DNA from: Cystobasidiopsis lactophilus
Taxonomy: Eukaryota; Basidiomycota; Agaricostilbomycetes; Agaricostilbales; Chionosphaeraceae
Assembly: GCA_001599975.1 (NCBI GenBank)
Contig: BCIO01000005.1
Span: 434,001-498,000 of the forward strand
DNA length: 64,000 bases
Direction of reading: 5' to 3'
The first letter of the stretch is position 1, and every line of letters starts with the position of its first letter. Of the stretch, positions 9,981-20,867 are shown piece by piece. The notes below the pieces were generated by a model. It did no database searches and was not told the origin of the DNA. It saw only the letters and a program-made list of their open reading frames with translations. The translations under genes and the position numbers were made by a program.

Positions 9981-12404
9981 TCAGTCGGAGTCGTACTGGG
10001 GAGAGGGCGGCACCATCTCTCGGTCGCGAGCGTCCTCCTCTTCCTCTTCGGCATCAGCGTCGGCCTCGGGGATTTCCTGCTCCGAAGACAGTCCGAGCTC
10101 TTGCCTCTTCTTTTTCGCAAGCTGGGCGGGCGTATAGAAGAACTCTCCCTGTCGTTTCTCCGTCAGGGCTGGGGGCAGACTCTAGAAGAAGGGGACGAAC
10201 GTCATCATCGCTATCGAGTTTCTTCCGCTTGGAGGCCAAGAGAGCAGGTTTTGGAGGGGGAGGTTTGATGTTTTGGTGCAGCGACGGAACTTTGCTGCGT
10301 TTGGACATGCCCGCGGATTTGAAGTTGGTGCCGTGGGGTTGGAACTTGCCAATGATGGCGCTCAAAGCTCCTGCAAACCAATGATTAGCGACACTCTCAT
10401 ACGATCAACAGAGGGGGCGAACGAGGTTTGGCGGCAGGTTTGACAAGAACAGGCTTGGCTTCGACCTTGGGTTCGACAGAGGGAGGAGCTTTCGCTTCGA
10501 CCTTTTCCTCTGGCTCTTCTTCCTCCTCTTCGTCGATGGCATCAGATTTGGGGTCGGCATTAGGCTGGGAAGAAGGAAGAAGGACTGGAGTGGCAGCTTT
10601 GCCCTTGCCCTTGTTGCGGGCGGTCGAAGGAGCCGGCGAAGCAACCGACGAATTCTCGGAGTCGAGGAGCAGAGCGGCCGCCTTGGTCTTTTTCTTGGAG
10701 GCCGAAGCTGGCGTCTTCTTTTTGGACTTGGGCGTAGCCTTCTTCTTGCGGGTCGTTGGCGGCTCCACGTCTTCGTCCGCCTCGAGTTCGTCCAAGTCCA
10801 CCGCCGCGTCTTCGTCCTCCTCGGTTTCCTGCACCGCAATCTTCGAGGTTTTGGTTTTGGACGCCCTGCGGGTGCTGGCAGAGGGCACGGGAACGACTTG
10901 CGCCTCTTCGTCCTCATCCGAGTCGGCGATGACCGGCTTCTTGGAAGCCTTCTGCTTGGAAGCCTTAGCCGGATTGGTGGTGGAAGAAACCGAGGCGACT
11001 TCTTCGTCGTCGTCCGAAGGCAGCACGGCGGGCGTTCGGCCCTTCTTGCGCGCGTAGGTCTGCTTCTTCTTGCTACTGGCGGTGGACGACTTGCGGGAGA
11101 CGGCGACTATCGGTTCGTCGTCATCGTCATCTTCCTTCTCGGACGTGTCCAAATCGATGGTGGGGGCGGCCTTCTTGGTCTTGCCTGGGATCTTGATGCG
11201 CAAGGGGGTGTCGCCACCATCATCACGGGATGGGGCGTCGGACTGGGGCGCGATGCTGGCGGCTTTGGAGGCGCTTCGGGAAGAGCGCGTGGTGCTGGGC
11301 GGGAGGGGTACAAAGTGCTGGCGGGCGGCGGCGCGCTGCTTGGCGATGCTGGCCAACAGGGCGGCCTCGGAGGCGGAGGGTGGAGGGGGCAGCTCGTCCA
11401 ACTCCAAGTCCGAGTCGGCGACCATCTCCCTCGACTTTAATCCATCCTCTGCACCACCTCCGGCAGCAGCCTTGGCCTTTCCCTTGGACTCGGCCTGCTT
11501 CTTCTTTTTCTTCTTGGCCGCAGCCTTGGTGGGAGCCAACTCCATCGGGTCGTCCGACTCTTCTCCGTTGCCATCCACCACCACTGCGACCACGGAGGAC
11601 TTGACTTTCAAAGACTCGGCCACGGCGGGCGACTTGGCCTTCGAAGGCGCCTCCACGTCGACGGCGGGCAACTTGCTGGATTTGGAAGACGATAGACCTC
11701 TGACTTTGACTCCCTTGGCGGCAGTCGACTTTGAAGGCTGGCCATCATCATCGCCACCAGCGGCCTTGGCATTGGTGGGAGGGGACCTCTTCTTCTTTTT
11801 CTTGTTTCTCTCCCACTTGCCGTCTACCGCAGCCTTGCCCTCCTCAAAGTCGCTGTCGTCTTCCTCGTCCTTCTCGTTGGCTTTGGCAGCCAAAGCGGCA
11901 GCGATGGCCACGTCGTCAATGGGCAAAGGCTCGGTGTCCGCATCGGAGGCCACGCCGCTGCCACTGGCGCCAGAGAGGGTGATAGGCTGGATGGTACTGC
12001 TGCTCTTGAGCGCAGCCGCGGTTCCCCTTATGATCAAGGTAGCTTTGGAAGTCGAGTTGGCTTTCGAAGAAGTGGATAGGCAGGAGGAGGAGCCAGCGGC
12101 GGATTTGGAGGTGAATTGGAGGATGGACTCGGAGGGGTCGAGGATAATCGTGTTGGACAGGTTGGAGGCGGTCGATATGGACTCAATGGGCTCCTTGTCG
12201 GCAGCAGGAGGCAGATCGGTAGCTGCCTGAAAGTCGAGCTCGTCCAGCTCAGCTTCCGTCACGAAATCCCCGGCGTCGTCTGTTCATCCGCCTTAAGACT
12301 CTGAACTGCCCGCCGTCGAATGGTCAGAAACACTCACTCGAAGCATTGGCTAGGTCCAAGCCCTCGATCTCGCCCTCGCTGTCCGACACTCGGTCCGAAT
12401 TCAT
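9981..12404 (-). CDS. Large disordered, charged nuclear-type protein
   Basis: Exons in transcription order: 12338-12404, 10423-12279, 10197-10370 and 9981-10168; 761 residues; phases agree. The start MNSDRVSDSEGEIEGLDL is acidic. The long second exon is low complexity: Ser/Ala/Lys/Asp/Glu blocks, many KKKK and DDEDE runs, and NLS-like KKKKKR. The C-terminal 120 residues look more conserved: ALSAIIGKFQPHGTNF, then GEFFYTPAQLAKKKRQELG and an acidic end. Two introns use unusual donors (GTTCGC and GTCCCC) and the last intron is only 28 bases. The plus strand also has long open frames here, a side effect of composition bias. I do not recognise the family; a chromatin- or DNA-associated role is only suggested by composition. 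Confidence 0.7.
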
Positions 12405-12762
12405 GTTTTGTTTATCGAGAGCAGTCGAGGCTCTGGAAGGCGCCAACACGCTTTGGGAGGTCGCGCGCGGCTCTGCACGCTCGCTTGAGCGACTGGGAAT
12501 GCACTGCGAAGGGTATCTGAGCTGCTCGAGTCGTGGGCGACGTGCAAGCAGCGACAAGCGCAGGAAAGTGTCCCCTTGTGCCAGGTGTGTGCCAGGGCTG
12601 ATGTTGATCTGGCACCAAGCCAGTTCCCCTGAGTAGCATAAGGCGCTTGACTTCCTGCGTCGACAAAGCGCCCAGTCGCTGGGCTGGTTACAATGCAGCC
12701 GCAGGCCGGTTTGATTTGAGCGCGATAACCGCAACGAGCAGCGCGCAAGTTTGGTGGAAGTC
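12405..12762. other. Divergent promoter region
   Basis: 358 bases between the two start codons of the disordered protein (minus) and the SAPS protein (plus). No further gene seen. Confidence 0.5.
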
Positions 12763-15700
12763 ATGGCTGTTCGTGCTGCTGACCCCTTATTGCCTCGCTG
12801 TTGGCCTTAACGTATCGATTCACGCACAGTTCTGGAAGTTTGGCTTCTCGCAGCCCTCGGCCATCGATGCTTTGCTCAACGCGGCGCCGCCCTCGGCCCC
12901 CTCGACTCCCTCTGATGGCTTGGACCGGCCTTTGCAGCCTTTGATGATCACGCTGGACCAGCTGCTGGAGGAAGACGACCTGCTGCAAGAGACCAAAGGA
13001 GGGCACGCCAAGCTGGTCAGTTGCGAGCCTATGATTAATTACATGGAGCGAGGATTAACGCATGAATTTGGGCGCAACCCAGGGCGACTTTCTGGCCAGG
13101 CCCACCGTCCTCAAGCGCCTGTTGGAGTACATCAATGGCAGCGCTTTCGAGGTGGACGTGCCGGCCATCGACGAGGAGCGGGAGAAGCACGAGCGGCGGC
13201 GACAAAGGTGACGGCGGCTGCCCTTACTTCATCAGCCCTTTACCAGTCGTGCTGATGTGACAGAGGCGACAATATTTACAGACTACCGCACATTTGCACA
13301 GAGCTGATACTGTGTAACGTGCATTTGGTCATGCAGGAGTTATTTGGGGATTTGCAGGGCTATCTAGGTTCGTGGGCGCTCGCTTTTCAGGCTCACACGA
13401 CACGAGTCTGAGGCGTTAGTCGCTCGGAACAGCACCGTTCTGGAACCATGTGCTGGAGCAAGACCCAAAGGATACGATGCAGAACACGGCGCTGCTCAGC
13501 CACTGGACCAAGACCAATTCGCATCTCTTGCACGAGCGGCCGACAGAGGTGCGCGAATGGGCCTGACTTTATGCCATTGGTATATCGCTGAAGATTGGTG
13601 TACAGATGTTGGAGTTTGTGAAGAGCCAACCGGGCTTGATTGCGCAGATGGTGGCCCACATCAATTGCTCACCCATCGCTGACATCCTCTTCCGCTTTAT
13701 CCAACTCGAAGTCGACCCTCGCGGGCAGGGCATCATCGACTACCTCTCCAGCCAGGGTCTGGTCGTGCTCTTGATCTCCCGCCTGTCGCCCGTCTACTCG
13801 TCCGCGACGCACTTGGCCGTCGCCGAGTTCGTCAAGGCGTTCATCAACTACACCTCTTCCGCCAACGCCAGCGCCGGCTCGGCCGAGTTCGCCCCACCAG
13901 ATTCCAATGCATCTAACCACGCACCCGGAGGAGGCCCGCCGCCGCAGTACCACACCAATTGGGGGAAAGCGGGCGGCATGCAGGGCAACTCGGAGGACAA
14001 CCACGCGCCCATTTGGGCCTCCACCCGCCTGCTCCAAGATTTGGCTTCTAAGGACACCATGCGACTCATGCTTCAGTTCATGCTGGACGAGTACCCCGCC
14101 GCTCGGTCGGCCGCAGAGCGCTCGTCGCCTTCCTCCTCCCTCGAACCTCCCTCTACTCCGGAAAGCGCCTCGGCCGTCACGCCTTCCTTGGACTTTGTGA
14201 CGCCTCGGTACGAAAAGACGGAAAAGGAGGCCGCTTTGGCCGGCTCGCCTGGCTCGTCCTTCCTCGAAGTGTCGTCCACCACCACCGCCTCCGCTGAAGC
14301 TTCTACCTCGAGCTCTCCCATTCCGCCTTCCCCTGGCACATCTTCACCTTCCACTTCCCTACGCTTGCCCACCGAATTCGCCTCGCCAAGCAAGGCGGCG
14401 CCAGAAGACATCACGCCCGAGAGCGCCACCTCGTCCTTGATCCAGTGCTTGTCCATCATCATCGACCTCATCCGCAAGATCAACTCCGATTTTTCCGAGC
14501 AGCAGATTCTCCACTATCTCCGCAAGCAAAACCACCTTCTCAACGCCCCGCCCAACCCTGCGGGTCCGGACAAAAAACTCAAGTCGCCCTGCCGAGGGCC
14601 AAGCGTCGTCGATTTGAGCGCGTTGGTCGAGTGCGTTGGCAGCCGAATAACCGACTTCAACAGCCTGCTGGAGCAGCCGCGGTCTAATGTGGGTGATGTT
14701 CCACCTTTGAGCCATTGTGAACCAGGGGCTTGAAGCCTTTTGATCCCTCGCAGACAACACCACTCAAATCGACCATTGGGCCCATCTCGCCGCTAACGCT
14801 GGAGCGCTTCCGCATATGCGAGCTCTACGCCGAGATGCTGCACTGCTCCAACATGGCGCTGCTCAACCGCCAAGGCCAAGCTGTGCCAAAATACGATGCG
14901 AACGGCAACCTCGAAGGCGGCCTGACCTCGCTGCATATCCTAGAAGATGCCCTGGCGCACCCGATGCCGGTCTTAGAAGCCAATGAAGAAGGACCGCCCA
15001 CATCCTTCTCCAGCGGGAGCAGCAACGCGGAGACAGACCGCGACTCGGTAGCCACCTCGACGTACGAGTCCGAGGCCACGCCGAACCCGTCCGACGACTC
15101 GCTCGACCTCGTCGCCAACCTAGAAGACGTCTCGCTCGACTCGGCAGACAACAGCCCGGTCATCGGCCGCGGCTTGTCCGAATCGCCAGCGATGGCCATG
15201 CGCATGGCCAGCACCCCTCCCCAGCCGGCGCCTATTGCAGACCTGTCATTAGCTCAAAAGCCACCGTTGACGACTGGGCAACGGCTAAAGACGCGCTTCC
15301 TAGAACACAAAGTGCACGCTATCCTGCTTGTGAGTCCAAGCTCCCAACGAGATGGCATACGCGGTCTGAAAGGGAGACACTTGTTCACAGAACCTATTCT
15401 TCTCCTACCCTTGGCACAACTTCCTCCACAGCGTCGTCTACGACCTTATCCAGCAGACTTTTGGCGCTCGCATGGACTTGCCACTCAACAAGGATCTCTG
15501 CCTGGCCGTCTTCCTCGAGGGCCACCTGACCAACTTGATTCTGCAAGGCCAGAAAGCCAACGATGCTGCGTCGTGCGTGCTGTCTTATCCTTAGCAAGAA
15601 TCTTTTGCTGACTGCGTGCATCAACCACAGGAACGGCGCCAAGCAGCGGCGGCTTGGCTACATGGGGCATCTGTCGCTAATAGCAGAGGAGGTGGTCAAG

Positions 15701-16923
15701 CTCTTTGCGCACTACCCAGAAGACGTCTACAAGGCGGTCCAATCGACAGTGGCCCAGCCAGATTGGGACACTTTCGTCTTCACCAGCCTGCGGGAGACGC
15801 GGGAGCAAGACATGCAGCAGCTCGGCGGAGGCATCACCCAAGCCGTCAGCGATATGCACTCGACCGTCAGCGGGCTCAGCGATGAGGACGACGAGTTCCC
15901 GATGTCGTCCAGGGCCACCCGGAATCGCTCCAACTCGTCGGAAGGGCAGCCCAACTCGCCCTCTTCGCCGCCTTTGGAGGCAGTCTCCAGCGCCACAACA
16001 GCTGGAAAGAGCTTGTTTGGTACCAGGTCGCCACCCAACGAGAAGGTGAGGCTCCGCCTACCTCTAGCAATGCTGGCTTTTGCTAATCTTTTCTCCGGAA
16101 TCTCGCAGTTCGCCCAGATCCTGGCGTCGCAAATCTCCCGCGACTTGCCTGACAAGTTTTCGAGTAGCTCGGACGAAGAAGACGAGGAGAATGTCAACGA
16201 GTGGCTCAATAGCACTGGTTTCGACCCGAAGGACGCCGACTTCCAGCTGCGCGACGATGGGGTGAGGCGCTTGAGCACACTAAGTCTACAAGACTAAAAC
16301 CCTGTAATCACTCACAGGATGACGACTTTGGCGACTTCTCTTCGGCGCCTTTCGAGTCCAAAGTCGAGCACGTCGAGACCTCGATGGCCGGCCCGTCAAA
16401 GACCAACCTCACGGCGGCCGACTGGAACTCTGCCTTCAAAAGCTCGTTCACCTTCGACTCAGAAGATCCCTCGTCAGCAGAGGACCCGTTCGGTGACGAG
16501 GCGGAAGCGAGCGACGAGGACGAATGGGGCGCCTTCTCCAGCGGCGGCGGCGACGAGTTCAAGCAGAGCGTCTTCCACGGCAGCGCCGACTTCGAATTCA
16601 AGCAAAGCGACAAGCAGGCGTTCGACGACGCTTTCAACCCTCTTCCCACTCTACCACCGCTGACCAGTCCAAGCAACGTGGTCGTCTCCCCTCCGCTGAT
16701 GTCGCCCATCTCGCCCACAGAAAAGGACCAGCCTTTCGACTCCATCCTGGCCCAAGCCTCGAGTCCGAAGGAACATCTAAGAGAGGACGGCTTGATCGAC
16801 GTGGAGGTGGAGGACGGGCTGATGGGGACGACGCATGTGGTGGTGCCGGCGGACGAGGTGTCGAGGTCGCGGAGCCGCTCCGTCTCCTCTCACACCCGAA
16901 CTCCCTCTTCGAACTCCTTGTAA
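12763..16923 (+). CDS. SAPS-family phosphatase regulatory subunit (Sap155/Sap185/Ekc1 type)
   Basis: Eleven exons: 12763-12768, 12830-13015, 13083-13207, 13264-13367, 13433-13548, 13606-14688, 14754-15329, 15391-15572, 15631-16045, 16109-16261 and 16318-16923; 1183 residues. SAPS hallmarks are in order: MAFWKFGFSQPSAIDALL, TLDQLLEEDDLLQE, FLARPTVLKRLLEYI, NIYRLPHICTELILCN, FWNHVLEQ, HINCSPIADILFRFIQLE, NLFFSYPWHNFLHSVVYDLI, NGAKQRRLGYMGHLSLIAEE and WLNSTGFDPKDADFQLRDD followed by DDDFGDFSS. These proteins bind the PP2A/PP6-like phosphatase Sit4 and couple it to G1/S and nutrient control (family knowledge). Exon 1 has just two codons (Met-Ala) with donor GTTCGT; without it no Met precedes FWKFGF in a natural way, but this start is inferred. 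A long Ser/Pro linker (about residues 300-430) is low complexity. Confidence 0.88.
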
Positions 16924-17167
16924 ATTTGACTCTCCAATTCTCTAGAGCTGCCCTATATAATCCCTTTTCGCTTTGGTCATTTGAATCACTTTGCACGGTC
17001 AATCTCTTTGCATTGCGGAACCCGATCTCTCTAAGGCCCAATTCCTTTTTGCCCCTTCTATCTTTTGCGACGACGACCAGCGTTCAGAGCAGCCATCATA
17101 TCAAAAGCGTATTGCATATCAGGCGGGATGAGCATTTTCAAGCGGCGCGTGGTTTGGTCCGCGTCAG

Positions 17168-18440
17168 TCAGGACAAAGCAGCCGGGTCTGCAAGGCTTCC
17201 AACGTCAGATGAGCAAGCATCTCATAGAGTAGAAGGGAGCACTTGCAAAGACATCAGCAGGTTCTTCTTGGTCAAGGATGGCGGCGGCTTTAGCTTCTTG
17301 TACAAGTCGGCGCCCGCGTTGTTGCCACATGCGCTCGAGTGGGAGCAGACCTGTGCGGACGAACTTCCAGTGCTAAATCAAGAGATCTAAGGAAAGGGAG
17401 TCTGCGCACGGGAACGACGTAGCCCAAAGCGGTCAGGACTGGGACCTTGATGGGTGGCCGTGGAGGCTTCGGCGCCTTGAACTCGATGTCCTTGGCGACC
17501 ACAAAGGCGAAGACCTGTGTGTATCGCTTCTGGCCCAAAGATCATAAAATGAAGGAGGTGGAGGTCAGCACACCATCGACTTGGCCACCTTGCCGCACGA
17601 GTAGCACTCCCACTCCTCCCGGAACATGAGGTCGGCCTCGAAGGACTCGAGGCGGTGCGCTTTCCAGGCGTCCTCCTCCCGATCCAGCAGGCGCTCGATC
17701 ATCTTGCGCACGTCCTTGGCCTTGAGCGGCTTCTTGGCCCACTCGGCCCGGTCGACGTCCGCCGGCAAGCTGAGCTCGAGCACGGTCTTGCCCTTGTAGG
17801 CCTCCGTGGGGTCTTCTATGCCGAACACCAGTTGCAATTGGACGACATTCTGTGGGCTCTCCTCGAACCATCAAGCTCGCTGCGAGCTCAAAGCGGAAGA
17901 GAACGCACCTGGTCATCTTGGCCTTGGGGCGGCGCGTAGACCCGGCCGATGGTTTCTTCCAACAGGCCGGACTCGATCTTGAGCTTCTTGATGCGCTTGG
18001 CGGAGAGGCCCCAGCTCGGGTTGTCCGCTTTGGCCTTGGCCGCCAGCTTGTCGATGCCGAGCGTGGGGTGGGCGCGGATGAACTGCTTGACTTCTTCGTC
18101 CGTGGGTAGGTCTGTGAGCGTTATGAGGAGGGTTTATGCTGAGGTGGCATGAGAGGGGACAGCTGCTCACAGTGTTCTTGAGCTGCAGGCGCCCCTTCGT
18201 GAGCACATTGTGAAGAGCTGAGAGTGGAGGAGCAGGCCCACAGTGCTTATGAGCTGTGAGTACAACCCAATGTTCTGTTCAGCTTGGATTCTGCTGAAAA
18301 GGTGACAGCTTCCACTCACCATATTTTTCAGCAGAGGCGAAGGCTGTGGTCGCACGCTGTCTTTTTTAAGCAACTTGCTTGAGGGGGGAAGCCTAGCGAA
18401 CCCGCCTTGCTCTTTCTCGAAAGTCGTAGCAGAGACCATG
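17168..18440 (-). CDS. Conserved protein of unknown function with a micro-exon N-terminus
   Basis: Exons in transcription order: 18438-18440 (ATG only), 18320-18356 (37 bases), 18242-18253 (12), 18171-18182 (12), 17909-18111, 17574-17849, 17410-17514, 17243-17372 and 17168-17187; 265 residues; every phase fits. The two 12-base exons read AHKH and SQEH. The core has DLPTDEEV-type helix LPTDEEVKQFIRAHP, then SWGLSAKRIKKLKIESG, a middle VVQLQLVFGIEDPTEAYKG, a possible metal-binding CYSCGK, and C-terminal KVPVLTALGYVVPHWKFVR. I do not recognise the family. The first exons are related in sequence and splice layout to the array at 20868-22010, and both loci share an upstream CCGGACACTTTT block. Sure of the core exons; the ATG-only first exon is inferred. 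Confidence 0.65.
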
Positions 18441-19352
18441 GTGATTTGAGGACAAGAGCACAATCACACATCACGACAGAGAAGCAAGAGCGGAAGGGTG
18501 CACCGGACACTTTTTCGCGTTCAATGTCAAGATTCGAACAGGCCCCTGTCCAAACTTGGGCCATGCGAGCATTCATTCGACTGACAGTCAATCAGGCAGC
18601 AGTTCAGAAGCAGTCAGGGAAGCGGGATGTCATTGAGATCGCGCAAATTGGTTGTCAAAGGGCAACCCGCTTGGCCGCTCATTTTCTTGTCCTCGCGCCA
18701 CCAAAGACGCGTTTTGGAATGCTCTCAGTGTTTGTGAATGAGGACAATGCCCAGTCGCGCGGGATTCAGCCTGCTTGCCTTCTCTGCGACGCGCCTTTAA
18801 TGAAGCCTCCGCCCCCGGCCTTTGGTGGCGAGCTCGAAGCTCTGTCCCCCCAGCCTATTTGGCGTGAAGCCCACCCTTTCATACGCTAGATCGGGTGTGC
18901 TGGATGTTCTCAAGAGCTCATCCGCCATGTCGTTGTCGACCGCGGGCCTGCTCTGCTCAAAATGCTATGCACGACTTTTGCTGTCTTGGCCACCCAGACA
19001 CAAACCAGCTTGCACTCCTGCTTGTGTTTCGCTTTGCTTAATGCTCTAAACCAAATCGAAGCACAACTTGCCTTGCCCTCATTGGGAGCGTCCGCGATTT
19101 GGTATGGCGTTTCCCTCCCTTCAGTCCACTCTCCATCCTGACTTTTCCAGGTCGTCGACGCCGTACAGCAAGCCTCTCGTGATACTCTTTGACAACTATT
19201 ACCTGCACTGCTTGCTGCTCCTCCCAGGCTCTCGAGCCGTTTGGCCACTCGCCAAACCGCACCCCGCCCCCACAAGCCCTCTTCAAATGCCCAGGCGTCC
19301 CAACTGTGACTTTCTCACCCAATCTACCAATCCATCCTTGCTGTCGAACGAA
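18441..19352. other. Intergenic region, 912 bases
   Basis: Lies between a minus-strand gene and the first DUF1330-like gene. About 18463-18490 on the minus strand there is a copy of the Ser-rich exon module found three times in the 21-kb array (block CTTCTCTGTC), and CCGGACACTTTT near 18505 recurs near 22070. ORFs here look random. Confidence 0.5.
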
Positions 19353-19915
19353 ATGTCAGCAGCCAAAAGCGTCGAGGTGGATTTCAGCTGGGGCGTGGGC
19401 AAGATGAAGGAGTGGGCGGCGCAGTTCGACGGGCCGAAGCCTTTCCACATGCTCAACCTCCTCAAGTTCCACGACCAGGCGCAGTACCCAGAAGGCAGCC
19501 AGGAGACGCCGTGCACTGGCAGAGAGGCGTTCTTTGATCGGTTCGCTACTAGTTAGTCTTGCTCGGCTCCTCAATCTAGCTTGATCGCCTGATTCTTTGA
19601 CCTTGCGTGACTCACAGTCTCGACGCCCATTGTCAAGTCTGAAGGTGGTCATGTGGTCTATGCTGGACATCTGGGCGGCGCGCTGGTCTGCCCGCCGGGA
19701 GAGGACTGGGACGTTGTGCTGCTGGTCTACTACCCGAGCTTCGAGTCCTTCATCACGCTCTGGGAGCACCCTGACTACCAGTTCGTTTTGGTCCCTGTGC
19801 CCAGATGTCGTGGATTTATAGTTGACTTGGGTCATGAATTCACAGCGCGGCTTCGGTCCACCGGAAAGCGGCCCTCGATAACTGGCGGTTGCTGGTCACT
19901 ATCGAAGGCCTGTAA
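19353..19915 (+). CDS. DUF1330-like protein, paralogue 1
   Basis: Exons 19353-19551, 19618-19780 and 19846-19915; 143 residues. The fold of DUF1330 (dimeric alpha-beta barrel, NIPSNAP-like) is suggested by FHMLNLLKFHDQAQYP, GGHVVYAGHLGGALVCPP, WDVVLLVYYPSFESFITLW, the DYHAASVHRKAAL helix and the final strand LLVTIEGL. Such domains bind small ligands or catalyse small-molecule chemistry; nothing here fixes a substrate. Intron 2 uses donor GTTCGT. Its neighbour at 20237 is a tandem paralogue with introns at the same two positions and phases, so the pair arose by duplication. Confidence 0.75.
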
Positions 19916-20236
19916 AGGGAGCTTAAAAGTTGGACTCTCATTGCCGTGTCTTCGTGTGCTTGGAGCTGATTCGTCGAAGCTCGAACCTTGTTGGCGTTCC
20001 GCTGGGATTCTTGTGTGGCAAAGGTCTCTTCCGGTGTTGTCCGGTGTTGCATCGGCCCGCTATGTGCTTGTTTGACTCTAGTGCTTCGTCATGATCTGCC
20101 ACTTTGCGAGCTGCTTGTTGCCTCATGTTGGAGCTTCAACTCTCAACACTCGTCGGCCAAGCCCCCGCCCCCACTCGAGCCAGTACAGGCGTCCCAATCC
20201 GCTTTCCCTCAGCGTCAACCAACACCGCGCTCAAAA

Positions 20237-20817
20237 ATGGCCGCACCTAAGACTGTCGAGATTGACCCGACCTGGGGAGTGGACAAGATGAGGGAGATCG
20301 CCGCTGAGGTCGCCGCGCAACGGGGGAGCACCGACCTGCCGCAAGGCATTCACATGTTGAACCTCCTCAAGTTCCGGGAGGCCGCCTTATACCCACCAGG
20401 CTCTAAGGACACTCCTTGTTCGGGAAAGGAAGCGTATTTTGGGCCCTATGCTACCGGTTCGTTCTTGGTCTCAACTTCACTTCGAGTTGAACGTCTTCTC
20501 AATTCGCTTGTCGAAGTTTCCACTCCTATTGTGATGGATTTGGGCGGAAGCGTCCTCTTCAATGGGACAATAGCTGGCTCCTTGCTGTGCCCGCCAGAAG
20601 AAGACTGGGATCACATCCTGCTCGTCCACTATCCGACCTTCGACGCTTTTGTCAAGCTCTGGGAGAACCCCAAATATCGGTCAGTCTTGCAGTCTGAAAA
20701 AATCCCATCCTGACTCTCACGTTCATCGTGCGATGATGCAGGGCAGTCATGTATCACAGGACAGCGGCGCTGGTGGACTCAAGGTTGATCGTCACCATCG
20801 GCGTAGACTCAAGTTGA
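20237..20817 (+). CDS. DUF1330-like protein, paralogue 2
   Basis: Exons 20237-20456, 20517-20679 and 20742-20817; 152 residues. Same architecture as the gene at 19353: IHMLNLLKFREAALYPPGS, STPIVMDLGGSVLFNGTIAG, LLCPPEEDW, LLVHYPTFDAFVKLW, then KYRAVMYHRTAALVDSRL and VTIGVDSS. Intron positions and phases (1 and 2) match paralogue 1. It has a nine-residue insertion (AAQRGSTDL region) in the first helix. Its 3' end faces the end of the minus-strand micro-exon array. Confidence 0.75.
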
Positions 20818-20867
20818 TCTTGTTGAACCTGAATAGCTTATGCATTGTAACTTCTATTGTGGACACA

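Noticed and set aside
11070-12230. 386-codon plus-strand frame
   Set aside because: Antisense of the Ser/Lys/Glu-rich protein; its Ser/Ala/Leu-rich translation is the mirror of biased codons.
18167-18463. 98-codon minus-strand frame starting at 18463 as the N-terminus of the gene at 18440
   Set aside because: Ends before the conserved core and cannot be joined to it in phase; the micro-exon path can.
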